Shown piece after piece: positions 28,077 through 36,549 of a stretch of DNA of 64,000 bases (position 1 is its first letter; each line of letters begins with the position of its first letter). The notes beneath the pieces are model-generated. The model was not told the DNA's origin. It saw only the letters and a program-made list of their open reading frames with translations, and made no database searches. Source of the DNA: Treponema sp. (GTDB taxonomy: Bacteria; Spirochaetota; Spirochaetia; Treponematales; Treponemataceae); the NCBI GenBank assembly GCA_017449265.1, contig JAFSJW010000089.1:105673-169672 (forward strand), written 5' to 3'. Position numbers and translations under genes: made by a program.

Positions 28077-28703
28077 TTACCGAAGGCAAGAGCCATCATG
28101 GATAGTTTTGGCAACTTCCTCTCCAGAAAGAAGCTCCACAAGCTTCATCGAAAACTGCTCGGCAGTGCCAGGCCCGCGTCCTGTAAGAAGATTCTTGTCA
28201 AAAACGAACGGAACTCCGGCAACATGGGACGCTCCCTCAGTAAGTTTTTTTGCGGCCTCTTCCCCGCCGCAATACTCAGAAAGATTCTCGTTCATGCCCG
28301 GGTAGCAAGTCCACTTTTTCCCGGCAAGGACGCCAGAGCGCGAAAGAACCATAGCAGGGCTTGCGCATACGGAAGAAACTATTTTTCCCTCGCCGTCCAT
28401 TCTCTGAATCAAAAGACGCAAGTCATCGTTAGCGGCAAGGTGAGTTGCCCCCTGAAGTCCGCCCGGAAAGAACACTGCGTCAGGAAGAGCCTTGTCAGCC
28501 TCGTCAAGGTACTCAACCAGAGTAGTATCGGCAAAGACTGTGATTCCGTGGCTTCCGCGCACGGCATAAGACATTTCCTCAGAACCAGTCTCGGGAACTG
28601 AAACCATAATTACATTCACCCCTGCACGCCTAAGATAATCAACAGGCGTAAGAGCCTCAATCTCCTCAAAACCAGGAGCTAAAAAAACTGCTACATTTTT
28701 CAT
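28077..28703 (-). CDS. DJ-1/PfpI family protein
   Basis: A 208-residue member of the DJ-1/ThiJ/PfpI superfamily (YajL/DJ-1 branch by length and pattern), proposed as glyoxalase III-like, deglycase or redox chaperone proteins. The nucleophile Cys113 lies in the elbow SSVCASPAMVL, with the conserved acidic residue in GFEEIEALTPVD near the N terminus. GGLQGATHLAAND is also typical. It is a single-gene unit with its 3' end facing the repeat-rich gap; its 5' end is divergent from the response-regulator gene. Confidence 0.9.
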   Translation of the reverse strand: MKNVAVFLAPGFEEIEALTPVDYLRRAGVNVIMVSVPETGSEEMSYAVRGSHGITVFADTTLVEYLDEADKALPDAVFFPGGLQGATHLAANDDLRLLIQRMDGEGKIVSSVCASPAMVLSRSGVLAGKKWTCYPGMNENLSEYCGGEEAAKKLTEGASHVAGVPFVFDKNLLTGRGPGTAEQFSMKLVELLSGEEVAKTIHDGSCLR

Positions 28704-28769
28704 AAAAAAACTCCAAAATCTCTATGAAATCCTATTTTAACTTTTCTAATAATAGCCGATAATTGAAGT

Positions 28770-30026
28770 ATGAAACAAGTTCTTATCATCGATGCATCTC
28801 CAATATTTCGCGATTTCATAAAATCAAAACTGGACACAGAGAATGTTGGGGCAGAATTTGCAAACGGACACAGGGACGGAGTGACAAAACTCCTTTCAAT
28901 ATTACCAGACCTCGTTATTATTGATATTAATACATCAATCATGGATCTTACGGAATTTCTGGAAAAGAAAAAAAATGATATAAATGCAAAAAGAATTCCG
29001 ATGATTGTCTGCGGCCCCGTAATGAACAAAGAAGAAGTTGCGGAGCTTGTTCAGTACGGAGTCTTCAAGTATTTCTCAAAGCCGATAAAATTCGATGTAT
29101 TCTTTGCGTCAATCGGAAAAATCCTGAAACTTGATTTTTCAATGGATATAACTCCTTGCGTACTTGACATTCACCTGAACGGAAAGCTTATTTTCATAGA
29201 AATTGCTATGGGACTGAACCGTGAGAAAATCATGCTTATCCGATACAAGCTCTCGGAGCTTATCGATAAGACAGGCATAAAAGACCCAAAAGTAATCCTT
29301 ATGATGACAGACTTGGACCTTTCTTTCATCGACGGAACGAACCTGGAGCTTCTTTTCTCAAACATAATCGCAGACTCGCGCATCCGGCGCAGGAACATCA
29401 AAGTTCTTTCAATGAGTTCTATGGTAAAAGAGCTTATCGAAGGTCATACTGAATACAATGGAATCGAAGTCGCATCCAGCCTATCTGCGGTGCTCGGCTC
29501 ACTCATGGGGGCTGACTCAAAGCCGTCCGACGGAAACGAAATGCAGAACCTGATTTCGGACAAAATCCTTACTTCAACGATGGAGGAGGACGACGGAACA
29601 GTTGCCACGCGCTTTTCGTTTGAGGAAGACTCCGAGCAGAAAAAAGACGGAGGTCTTTTCAAGGCCGCAATCCTCGATGACGACCAAGTTGTTAAGACAA
29701 TGCTCACAGCGGCGTTCCAAAGCTACGGCGCAACGCTGGACATATACTCAACCGGGGCTGATTTTCTTGCGAACTTTGAGGCCAAAGGGTATGATATTCT
29801 CATCCTTGATATTTTCATGCCGAACTTCTCAGGATTTGATGTACTCAAAGCACTGAGGGAGCGGAACGCGAAAATTGCCGTAATCATCTATACGCAGGCA
29901 ATGCAGAAAGAAGCTATAGTTCAGGCTCTGAGCCTCGGTGCTAAGGCATATCTCCTAAAGCCGCAGAAGCCAGAGGCTATACTCCAGAAAGTAACAGAAG
30001 TTCTCCATGCCCAGAATTCAAAGTGA
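28770..30026 (+). CDS. Response regulator with two receiver-like domains
   Basis: 418 residues. Residues about 1-120 form an N-terminal receiver-like domain (VLIIDASP, DLVIIDINTS, YFSKPIKF) whose acidic pocket is partly changed. A middle region (about 125-250) has a STAS-like pattern (VLDIHLNGKLIFIEI..., DLSFIDGTNLELLF) but is uncertain. The C-terminal receiver (about 293-415) is canonical: ILDDDQVV, phospho-Asp in LILDIFMPNFSG, and Lys in AYLLKPQKP. There is no DNA-binding output domain, so it probably signals by protein contact. The hybrid kinase starts 20 bp before its stop, so the two form one signalling unit. Confidence 0.85.
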   Translation: MKQVLIIDASPIFRDFIKSKLDTENVGAEFANGHRDGVTKLLSILPDLVIIDINTSIMDLTEFLEKKKNDINAKRIPMIVCGPVMNKEEVAELVQYGVFKYFSKPIKFDVFFASIGKILKLDFSMDITPCVLDIHLNGKLIFIEIAMGLNREKIMLIRYKLSELIDKTGIKDPKVILMMTDLDLSFIDGTNLELLFSNIIADSRIRRRNIKVLSMSSMVKELIEGHTEYNGIEVASSLSAVLGSLMGADSKPSDGNEMQNLISDKILTSTMEEDDGTVATRFSFEEDSEQKKDGGLFKAAILDDDQVVKTMLTAAFQSYGATLDIYSTGADFLANFEAKGYDILILDIFMPNFSGFDVLKALRERNAKIAVIIYTQAMQKEAIVQALSLGAKAYLLKPQKPEAILQKVTEVLHAQNSK

Positions 30027-31962
30027 AACCGTAAACGAAGCCAGCCGCTTCCTTGCCAGCACGCTGCATGAAATCAGGACTCCAGTTCAGACAATAATGA
30101 GCGCACTGGAGCTTATAAGCGAAACAGAGCTTGACAAGGAACAAACCGAATATATCAGGCAGATTCAGTTCAGCGCGGAAGTTCTGCTTGACCTTGCGAA
30201 CAATATCCTTGACTTCACTAAAATCCGCTCGGCAAAGTTCCGCCTTGAAACAATCCCTTTCGACATCGGAAAAATCGCAGAGATGGTCGTTGACCTAATC
30301 AGCATAGAGGCGTTCAACAAAGGCATTGAGATTGTCACGGATATTTCACCCTCCGTGCCGAAAATGCTCACAGGAGACCCGGTACGAATCCAGCAGATAA
30401 TGCTGAACCTGATAAAGAACGCAGTCAAATTCACGAACCAGGGCTATATTCATGTGGAGCTTGATTACAATAAATCCACAGGCCTTCACTTTCAAGTGAC
30501 TGACTCTGGCATAGGAATAACAGAGGACAAGCGGAAAAAGCTCTTTACAGATTATTTTCAGGCAGATGTATCGACATACCGAAAATTCGGGGGTACCGGA
30601 CTGGGGCTTTCAATAAGCAAAAGCCTTGTCACCATAATGAAAGGCGAGATAAATGTAAAGCCGAATCCTTACGGAGGATCTATCTTCTATTTTGATGTGC
30701 CTCTGAAACCCGCAAAAGTAACTGAGACTTTGACTCCGATTTTCTCATCGGGCGATAATTTCAGGATTCTTATCGTGGAGGACAACAACCTGCAGGCAAA
30801 CAGCCTGAAATCAAAGCTCTCGAACATAGGCTTCAAAGAGATTGACATTGCGAACTCTGCGGATGAGGCCATGACGAACATACTTTTCGCCCAGAAAATC
30901 GACAGGCAGTATAAAATCGCATTTATTGACATGACTCTTCCGTTCGTTGACGGCTGGCATCTTGCGAGCAAAATCATAGACCAGGACGGAATATCAAAAA
31001 TCGGGCTTTACCTGCTTATTCCTGAAGGACAGCTGAAACAAGACGCAAAGATGAAGCTTTTGGACTGGTTTGACGGATATCTTTACAAACCGGTAAAGCG
31101 TGAGAAACTTTTTGAGCTTATGGACGCTATTCTTCCTGTGGAAAACGGCGGTCACGCAGGGGCAGAATTAAAAAAATCAGTTCCTGCAAAACTTTCCGAA
31201 GGAAATACGGGAAGTCCCGGAAAAGGGCTGAAAGTTCTCGTAGCAGAAGACCACCCGACGAACCAGCTCCTTTTAAAGACATTTCTTTCCAAATTCGACA
31301 CGGAGGTTTTCATTGCCTCGGACGGAAACGAAGTGGTCAGGCAAATAGCCGAGCATCCTGAAATTCAGATGATTTTCATGGATATTTACATGCCGAACAA
31401 AAGCGGCGTTGAAGCCACGAAAGAAATCAAGAAAAACGGTTACAAAGGCATAATCATCGCTTGTACCGCGAACAATGACTCAAATGATTTTTCCGATTAT
31501 ATCAAAATCGGGATGAATGACATCCTTGTAAAGCCTTTCAAAAGCAACTCAATAAAAGCAATGCTCGAAAAATGGAGCGGAGTGGCAGCTCTTCCCGACG
31601 CAATTCCTGTCATTGCCTCCGACAGCGGAAAAGGCGAAGTCCCGCTGTGGGACAAAGCCGACTTTGAGGAAACGACAGGCGGAGATTCCGCGCTGGGAAA
31701 AAAGCTTTTCATGGATTACATCTACCAGACCGACGAGCTTCTGGGCGAAATGATGGCCAGAATCGAACGGAAAGAAATGGAAGAGCTTGTCCGCATAGGG
31801 CACACCCTGAAAGGAAGCTCCAACACGATTTCGGCGTTCGCGCTGGGAAAATGCGGTTTTGAAATGGAAAAAAGCGCGAAAGAGGGAAATCTTGACTCGT
31901 ATATGAAAGCCGCCAAACATTTCATAATTCTTTTCAAGGAATTCAAGAAGATAAAAGTATGA
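30007..31962 (+). CDS. Hybrid histidine kinase (HisKA-HATPase-REC-REC-HPt)
   Basis: A 651-residue cytoplasmic hybrid kinase. Phospho-accepting His21 lies in the H-box LHEIRTPV; the ATPase domain has LNLIKNAVKFT, VTDSGIGI and GGTGLGLSIS. Two receivers follow: the first with Asp308 (AFIDMTLPF) but a weak acidic pair, the second standard with AEDHPTNQ and Asp459 (IFMDIYMPN). An HPt domain closes the protein with His599 (RIGHTLKGSS). No sensor or membrane domain is present; input must come from a partner, perhaps the response regulator it overlaps by 20 bp. Domain order supports a phosphorelay from His21 through the second receiver to His599. Confidence 0.92.
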   Translation: MPRIQSETVNEASRFLASTLHEIRTPVQTIMSALELISETELDKEQTEYIRQIQFSAEVLLDLANNILDFTKIRSAKFRLETIPFDIGKIAEMVVDLISIEAFNKGIEIVTDISPSVPKMLTGDPVRIQQIMLNLIKNAVKFTNQGYIHVELDYNKSTGLHFQVTDSGIGITEDKRKKLFTDYFQADVSTYRKFGGTGLGLSISKSLVTIMKGEINVKPNPYGGSIFYFDVPLKPAKVTETLTPIFSSGDNFRILIVEDNNLQANSLKSKLSNIGFKEIDIANSADEAMTNILFAQKIDRQYKIAFIDMTLPFVDGWHLASKIIDQDGISKIGLYLLIPEGQLKQDAKMKLLDWFDGYLYKPVKREKLFELMDAILPVENGGHAGAELKKSVPAKLSEGNTGSPGKGLKVLVAEDHPTNQLLLKTFLSKFDTEVFIASDGNEVVRQIAEHPEIQMIFMDIYMPNKSGVEATKEIKKNGYKGIIIACTANNDSNDFSDYIKIGMNDILVKPFKSNSIKAMLEKWSGVAALPDAIPVIASDSGKGEVPLWDKADFEETTGGDSALGKKLFMDYIYQTDELLGEMMARIERKEMEELVRIGHTLKGSSNTISAFALGKCGFEMEKSAKEGNLDSYMKAAKHFIILFKEFKKIKV

Positions 31963-32765
31963 AGACTAATTACCACACGCACACAATTTTCTGCGACGGA
32001 AAAAACACAGCGGAGGAGAATGTTCTTTGCGCCATTGAGAAAGGATTCGACATTCTTGGTTTTTCATCACATTCGATGTATCCGTTCTCAAGCGACTGGC
32101 ATATTCCGTCCAGAAACATAGGCGACTACTGTGCTGAAATCAGGCGGCTCAAAAAGCTGTACGGCGACAAAATTGAAATAAAGCTCGGATTTGAGGCTGA
32201 TTTTATTCCGACAATCACTGAGCCGACTTTCGGAAACTACTCTGAGTTCAGCCCCGAGTTCATAATCGGCTCGGTCCATTACATACAGACTGAATGTGGT
32301 ATTTTTGCCGTGGATGCGTCAATTGACATTCTCAAAAAAGGAATAAATCAGTATTTTTCGGGTAATGTAAAAAAAGCAGTCCAAGCATATTTCGATATAG
32401 AGCGGCAAATGCTCAAAAAAGGCGGATTTTCTGTAATAGGTCACGCAGATTTGATAACAAAGTTTCAGGAGCGGGAAAGGCTGTTCGATGAGGGCGAAAG
32501 CTGGTACAAAAGCGAGCTTAAGGCAACCGCGGACGAAATAAAGCGCGCGGGAGTGATAGCCGAGATAAACACAGGTGCTATTTCACGGGGCTACAAGTCG
32601 CTTCCCTACCCAAGCGAATACTTTCTGTCGCTCCTTTGTGAGCGCGGAGTTCCTGTCATAATAAGCTCGGACTCTCACTCAGCGCAAAACCTTGACGCGG
32701 GCTTTGAGCTTGCGCGCTCAGTCGCGGAGAAAGCAGGCTACAAAGAGATTGTGGAAAAAATCTAG
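31959..32765 (+). CDS. PHP-domain phosphatase, histidinol-phosphatase (HisK/HisJ-like)
   Basis: A 268-residue PHP metal-dependent phosphatase. The four PHP motifs are visible: YHTHTIFCDG, GFSSHS, the later GSVHYIQTE and GHADLITKF, and the C-terminal ISSDSHSAQN. The family removes phosphate from histidinol phosphate in histidine synthesis; other small phosphoesters are possible, since no other his gene is near. It overlaps the hybrid kinase stop by ATGA, so it is translationally coupled to the signalling genes, an unusual partner. Its 3' end overlaps the convergent XPB-N-like gene by four bases. Confidence 0.85.
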   Translation: MKTNYHTHTIFCDGKNTAEENVLCAIEKGFDILGFSSHSMYPFSSDWHIPSRNIGDYCAEIRRLKKLYGDKIEIKLGFEADFIPTITEPTFGNYSEFSPEFIIGSVHYIQTECGIFAVDASIDILKKGINQYFSGNVKKAVQAYFDIERQMLKKGGFSVIGHADLITKFQERERLFDEGESWYKSELKATADEIKRAGVIAEINTGAISRGYKSLPYPSEYFLSLLCERGVPVIISSDSHSAQNLDAGFELARSVAEKAGYKEIVEKI

Positions 32766-34876
32766 AAAATCGTCCCGCGGATTTTTTTTACGAAGCTGAT
32801 TCTTCCTATCTCAAAAATACGCTCGTCTTTCTCAGGCTCTGTCAAAATCCTGATGTAAGAAAGCCCATTCTCTTTTTCTATTGACAGCGGTTTTCCTAAA
32901 AGAAAAGAGCTTTCTTTTCTTGACTCGTCAGGATTTGAGAATTCGACCTCAAGCATTGACGAAGATGAAATTGCCGATTCAATAACATGGATTTTTCCTG
33001 AAAAATCCATGCCGCCAGCCTCGTTTCGCTCGTAGCGGACTGTATCGCCGTCAAGCTGCCCAGGAAAAAGAATGATTTTTCTGTTTATCCTGAGCAAAAG
33101 CTCCTCCGCCTGCTCATCGCGAAGACTCATGGAAGAAAGCGCGTCACGCATTTTTTTCTGATGCTCCCCGATTTTTTCCTCCGAAGGAACAAAATCACTC
33201 TCACAGGAAGGATTTTCGCAAAGACCCGGGGAATCGTCATCGTAAAGCTCCGGATAGCCAACGGCTCTCTCCTTCTTTTTGACAGTCTTAACGCTTCCCG
33301 CATAATCAAAGCCAAGCTCCGAAGCCACAAAAGAAGCCTCCTCGTCGCCCGAAACATCAAGCAGGTACACCCCGGGCGCAAGGATTTTTGAAACACGCTT
33401 TTTCAGCTTGGGATTGCTCTCCAAAACACTGATTTTGTCGCTCTCAACGCAAAGGACATAGCCTTTGAAAATGCTTGCCGAAGAATACGATTTGTGCCAG
33501 TCGTCAACCGTAAACCTGAGATTTTGAGGAAGCTCGTAGCATGAGTATTTTTCAAGCACATTGATTATGTCATCAACACCAAGCCCCAAATCAAAACCAC
33601 GCAGACAGGACTCTTTCGTAAGCTCGAATGTTACGGCTGTATCGAATTCTTTTATCTCAAGAAATCGAACAAGCTCCAAAAGCTCCGTAAGCGAAAGACC
33701 TGGCATTACCCTCACAGAAAGGGCAGAATCCACGGTAAGGACTTTTTTTGCCATTGCACTGTCTTCCGAAGAGAGCGGCGGCTGTGGCTGAGAATAAATC
33801 TTCGCGCCGTCAGCTGCAATTCCGCGTACGCAAAGAAGCCCAAAATGCACGCAAGACTCAATCAGCTTGTCGGAAACAAAAGAAAAATCTCCGCCAGTAC
33901 CAAAAGAAGGCGTTCCAGCAGCACTCGATATTATGGAAAGAAATCGGCTTCCAGAGCCTACAAGCCCCATATCAGGAACGCTGTTCTCGCGGGCAAGGAA
34001 AATTTCTGCGGCCCTGAAAACAATGTCTTTCGTGTAGCCTGTCTCAGGAATTGATTTTATGATATTTTTCAGAAGTTTTGCCCGCCTTACAAGCTCGCCC
34101 CTGGTCAAATGCTCCGTGGACACGCACATATAAAGTCTCTGCGTAAAATCAGGCAGGGACGCAAAAGAAGAAAGCTTTTCCTCGTCGATTTTTATTCCGC
34201 CCTTTCCGTCAATAGCAACAGAAAGATTCAGGAAAGCAAAAAGAAGCTCGTGAAGGATTTTTTCCTTGTTTCCGAAACGGTTTTCTATATCGTAAAGTAC
34301 TTTTTTCTTGAATTCACCGTCAGCTTTGATTAAATCCGCGTTCTCATAGACAAAGGATATGAACGCCGCAATAAGCTCAGGAGTAATTCCATCGCACGGA
34401 AAATCGCTTTTTTCCGAAATCTCAGGCTTTTTCAAAAGCACGGAAGGAACGAGAATTTTGTCGAACACATCGTCAAAAATCGGGTTCAGTCGAAAATATC
34501 TTTCTCCAGTGTTTTTATTTTGGAATGTGTATACAAGAAGCCTCTCTTCAAGATTCAGAACTTTGTCATAAATAAAAGCGTAAGAATACGAACCGCCGAA
34601 AAAAGATATGATTTTCTCGCAAGTAGGCTTTTCGATGAATTTTATTGCGGCAAGAACATCAAGCTCCGCACTATCCAAAAGCGAAAGCGCAGCCTCCCGG
34701 TGCTCGCTTTTTCTCAGGAACGAGCCAAGCTCCTCGATAAGTTTCTGCTTGTTGAACGGGGTCTTTATGTTCCCCAGATACATCCGTATTATTTCAAAGA
34801 AAATATTTTCAGGAAGAGAGAAAAAATGCTCGCGCCATTCAACGACCCGCTTTGCGTGCGGAGAAAGATTATCCAT
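32762..34876 (-). CDS. Helicase XPB/Ssl2 N-terminal-domain-like protein (no helicase motor)
   Basis: 704 residues. The region around residues 440-530 (ELPQNLRFTVDDWHKSY, then SKILAPGVYLLDVSG) resembles the helicase-associated domain PF13625, found at the N terminus of XPB-type helicases and in stand-alone bacterial proteins. No Walker motifs or helicase motor are present. The N-terminal third (PEREIIRMYLG-like helices, then FIEKPTCEKIISFF) looks like repeated winged-helix folds. The ATG at 34876 (MDNLSPH) is preferred to a GTG five codons earlier; a TATAAT lies directly upstream, so the message may be nearly leaderless. Function unknown; a DNA-binding role is inferred only from the fold. Confidence 0.6.
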   Translation of the reverse strand: MDNLSPHAKRVVEWREHFFSLPENIFFEIIRMYLGNIKTPFNKQKLIEELGSFLRKSEHREAALSLLDSAELDVLAAIKFIEKPTCEKIISFFGGSYSYAFIYDKVLNLEERLLVYTFQNKNTGERYFRLNPIFDDVFDKILVPSVLLKKPEISEKSDFPCDGITPELIAAFISFVYENADLIKADGEFKKKVLYDIENRFGNKEKILHELLFAFLNLSVAIDGKGGIKIDEEKLSSFASLPDFTQRLYMCVSTEHLTRGELVRRAKLLKNIIKSIPETGYTKDIVFRAAEIFLARENSVPDMGLVGSGSRFLSIISSAAGTPSFGTGGDFSFVSDKLIESCVHFGLLCVRGIAADGAKIYSQPQPPLSSEDSAMAKKVLTVDSALSVRVMPGLSLTELLELVRFLEIKEFDTAVTFELTKESCLRGFDLGLGVDDIINVLEKYSCYELPQNLRFTVDDWHKSYSSASIFKGYVLCVESDKISVLESNPKLKKRVSKILAPGVYLLDVSGDEEASFVASELGFDYAGSVKTVKKKERAVGYPELYDDDSPGLCENPSCESDFVPSEEKIGEHQKKMRDALSSMSLRDEQAEELLLRINRKIILFPGQLDGDTVRYERNEAGGMDFSGKIHVIESAISSSSMLEVEFSNPDESRKESSFLLGKPLSIEKENGLSYIRILTEPEKDERIFEIGRISFVKKIRGTIF

Positions 34877-34959
34877 TCTTCCATTATACACAAATCACGC
34901 CCATTCGGAAACAGTGTCAGTGCCCGCACAGAAATTAAGGTCAATTCAGCAAAGCGATG

Positions 34960-35865
34960 TCAATAAAGCGCAGACGGCATATTCTCGTACAGATTGAAGT
35001 GGACGAATTTCGTATTATCGTTAGCATACTTGTAGCAAACACTAGCCAACAACTGAAACTTTATGAGTTCTTTCCTTATCAAAGACAGTTTTCCTCGTTC
35101 TTCATAAGATTCTTTCAGCAGTGCTTTTGCCACCAAATCGAAGAACGCCCCATCGCTCATGTCGGAATATTTGCCGTTTATCACCTTGTCCTGCCAGAGT
35201 TTTGCGTACTCTCCATACCCGATTCTCTCCAAAAATCTTTTTTCGTCCTCAGTACCGAAGACTTTTGGATAAAGGAAATTATGAAGCGCAAAGATACAGC
35301 TGTTCGCAAGCACATTGTTCAGACCGTTCTCAAAGTAATACAAATATTCGTCATCATATCCGAATACGGCTACAGCATGAGCATTGACACTTGTTGGCAT
35401 TCTGTATATTTCTTTCGATGTATCGATAAGCCTGTCACCTATGTTATGTGCGAATATCGTTATAAACGGCACAAACTTGTTCCGCATAAGTTTCACACAT
35501 TCCGATAAGCCAGCCCGCCGTATGCACCCCCCAAAATCTCTCTCACATTTGGGAACATACGGATGTTCGTGAGTCGCTATATACCTGTAAAGCTTGCTTT
35601 TATCATAATCAAAAAGAACAGGAAAAGCATTGAACATTGCTGTGGGAAAACAAGTATCATGATCAGTCGGACGCTGCTTTATCAAATACATATCCTTATA
35701 GTACGCCCAAAACGCCTGTTGATACGAAAATTTAGCTTTCGACATAAAAGACGCATCAGTAATCTTTATATAAACCAGCGGTTTTCCTTTCAGCATTGGC
35801 AACTGCGGAATGTCTGAAATTGACCTGAGACGAGCTGTAAGCTCTCTTAAAGAAGTTTTTTTCAT
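34960..35865 (-). CDS. Papain-like cysteine-peptidase-fold protein with duplicated N-terminal motif
   Basis: A 301-residue protein with no family that I can name. It has a plausible Cys-His-Asn triad: Cys72 in HDTCFPTAMF, His163 in NAHAVAVFGYDDEY and Asn180 in YYFENGLNN; the His segment is strongly C39/papain-like. Residues 19-47 (IPQLPM, then PLVYIKITDASFMS) are shared almost exactly with the 70-residue protein encoded just upstream on the same strand. There is no signal peptide. GGGAGG precedes the ATG, with a strong hairpin just above it (35884-35923). It might cleave a peptide or be a pseudo-enzyme such as a transglutaminase-like protein. Confidence 0.6.
   Translation of the reverse strand: MKKTSLRELTARLRSISDIPQLPMLKGKPLVYIKITDASFMSKAKFSYQQAFWAYYKDMYLIKQRPTDHDTCFPTAMFNAFPVLFDYDKSKLYRYIATHEHPYVPKCERDFGGCIRRAGLSECVKLMRNKFVPFITIFAHNIGDRLIDTSKEIYRMPTSVNAHAVAVFGYDDEYLYYFENGLNNVLANSCIFALHNFLYPKVFGTEDEKRFLERIGYGEYAKLWQDKVINGKYSDMSDGAFFDLVAKALLKESYEERGKLSLIRKELIKFQLLASVCYKYANDNTKFVHFNLYENMPSALY
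35741..35812. repeat. Direct repeat copy 1 (N terminus of the papain-like gene)
   Basis: 72 bp matching 36051-36122 at roughly four bases in five, with an identical block ATCTTTATATAAACCAGCGG. Spacing between copies is 310 bp. Confidence 0.75.
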
Positions 35866-35883
35866 AAACTTCCTCCCTATTTT

Positions 35884-35923
35884 GTAATGATAAAGCCACT
35901 CATACGAGAGGCTTTATCATTAC
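35884..35923 (-). promoter_or_regulatory. Strong hairpin in the leader of the papain-like gene
   Basis: Perfect 14-bp stem GTAATGATAAAGCC (35884-35897)/GGCTTTATCATTAC (35910-35923). On the minus strand it is followed by AAAATAGGGAGG and the start codon, not by a T-run. So it looks more like an upstream leader structure or mRNA stabiliser than a terminator. Confidence 0.55.
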
Positions 35924-35965
35924 GTGTTAAAACAAGCCAATTTCTCTAGATAGAGTATCATATTT

Positions 35966-36178
35966 TTAACTGTCTGGCAAGGACTTTTTCTGCTTTTTTA
36001 TTTTTTTTTCAAGTTCAGCCACAGCAGCTGGATCTGAAAAATCCACTTCTGACATGAAAGATTCATCGGTAATCTTTATATAAACCAGCGGCATTCCCTC
36101 TGGCATGGGTAGTTGGGGAATGCCTTTTGCAAGTATTTCCTTACATTTCTCATTAAGCTCGTCCGCCTTTCCATCCAT
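35966..36178 (-). CDS. Small protein sharing the papain-like protein's N-terminal motif
   Basis: 70 residues: helical start (KADELNEKCKEILAKG), then IPQLPMPEGMPLVYIKITD and ESFMSEVDFSDP, then a basic helix (ELEKKIKKQKKSLPDS). The middle block equals residues 19-47 of the 301-residue protein downstream. It is either a free-standing version of that domain, for example a substrate, inhibitor or leader-like peptide, or the front of a second peptidase gene whose rest was lost. GAGGTAAACAG before the ATG is an acceptable ribosome-binding site. Confidence 0.6.
   Translation of the reverse strand: MDGKADELNEKCKEILAKGIPQLPMPEGMPLVYIKITDESFMSEVDFSDPAAVAELEKKIKKQKKSLPDS
36051..36122. repeat. Direct repeat copy 2 (in the 70-residue gene)
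   Basis: Partner of 35741-35812; codes for the shared PQLPM...KITD block. Confidence 0.75.
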
Positions 36179-36235
36179 TCTGTTTACCTCCCATCAGTTG
36201 AACTGCTCTATTTTAGCATATAGTATTTGAGTTTT

Positions 36236-36430
36236 TCATGCTACAATTTCCCAGTAGCCACCTTTGTCTGCGCCAATGCGACGAATCACACCTTTTTCTT
36301 TGAGTTGCTTTATCTGCCACTCTATACCACGCCTTGTCAATTCAGTAATTTCCACCAACTTTTTTTGAGTAATGGAAGCAGCCGAAAAGAAAGAACAGGC
36401 AAAAGTCGCAAAACATGCCCTGCTTTGAAA
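36236..36430 (-). pseudogene. Remnant of a winged-helix C-terminal domain
   Basis: On the minus strand a frame without a usable start reads SITQKKLVEITELTRR, then GIEWQIKQLKEKG and VIRRIGADKGGYWEIVA before TGA. This is the typical C-terminal winged helix of AlbA/AAA_4-type or Fic-type proteins. Upstream an ATG (MKDFHFQSDF) exists in a different frame, which points to a frameshift and heavy truncation. It faces the Fic gene. The rest of 36179-36549 holds only the Fic promoter region. Confidence 0.6.
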
Positions 36431-36493
36431 TCTGACTGAAAATGAAAGTCTTTCATAATTGATGGAAAAAATTTTTCTCCTCTAAAGCCTTAT

Positions 36494-36526
36494 TTTCTCC
36501 TATTTAATATACTAAAATAGGAGAAA
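36494..36526. promoter_or_regulatory. Fic promoter with operator-like palindrome
   Basis: TTTCTCCTATTT (36494-36505)/AAATAGGAGAAA (36515-36526), 12-bp perfect arms; a -10-like TATACT (36508-36513) lies in its centre. A protein binding here would block transcription. The Fic protein's own C-terminal winged helix is a candidate. Confidence 0.6.
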
Positions 36527-36549
36527 GTTCAATCCGTAGGAGGATAAAA

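Noticed and set aside
36227..36439. Plus-strand 70-codon frame before the Fic gene
   Set aside because: The minus strand there reads a recognisable winged-helix remnant; the plus-strand frame is its shadow.
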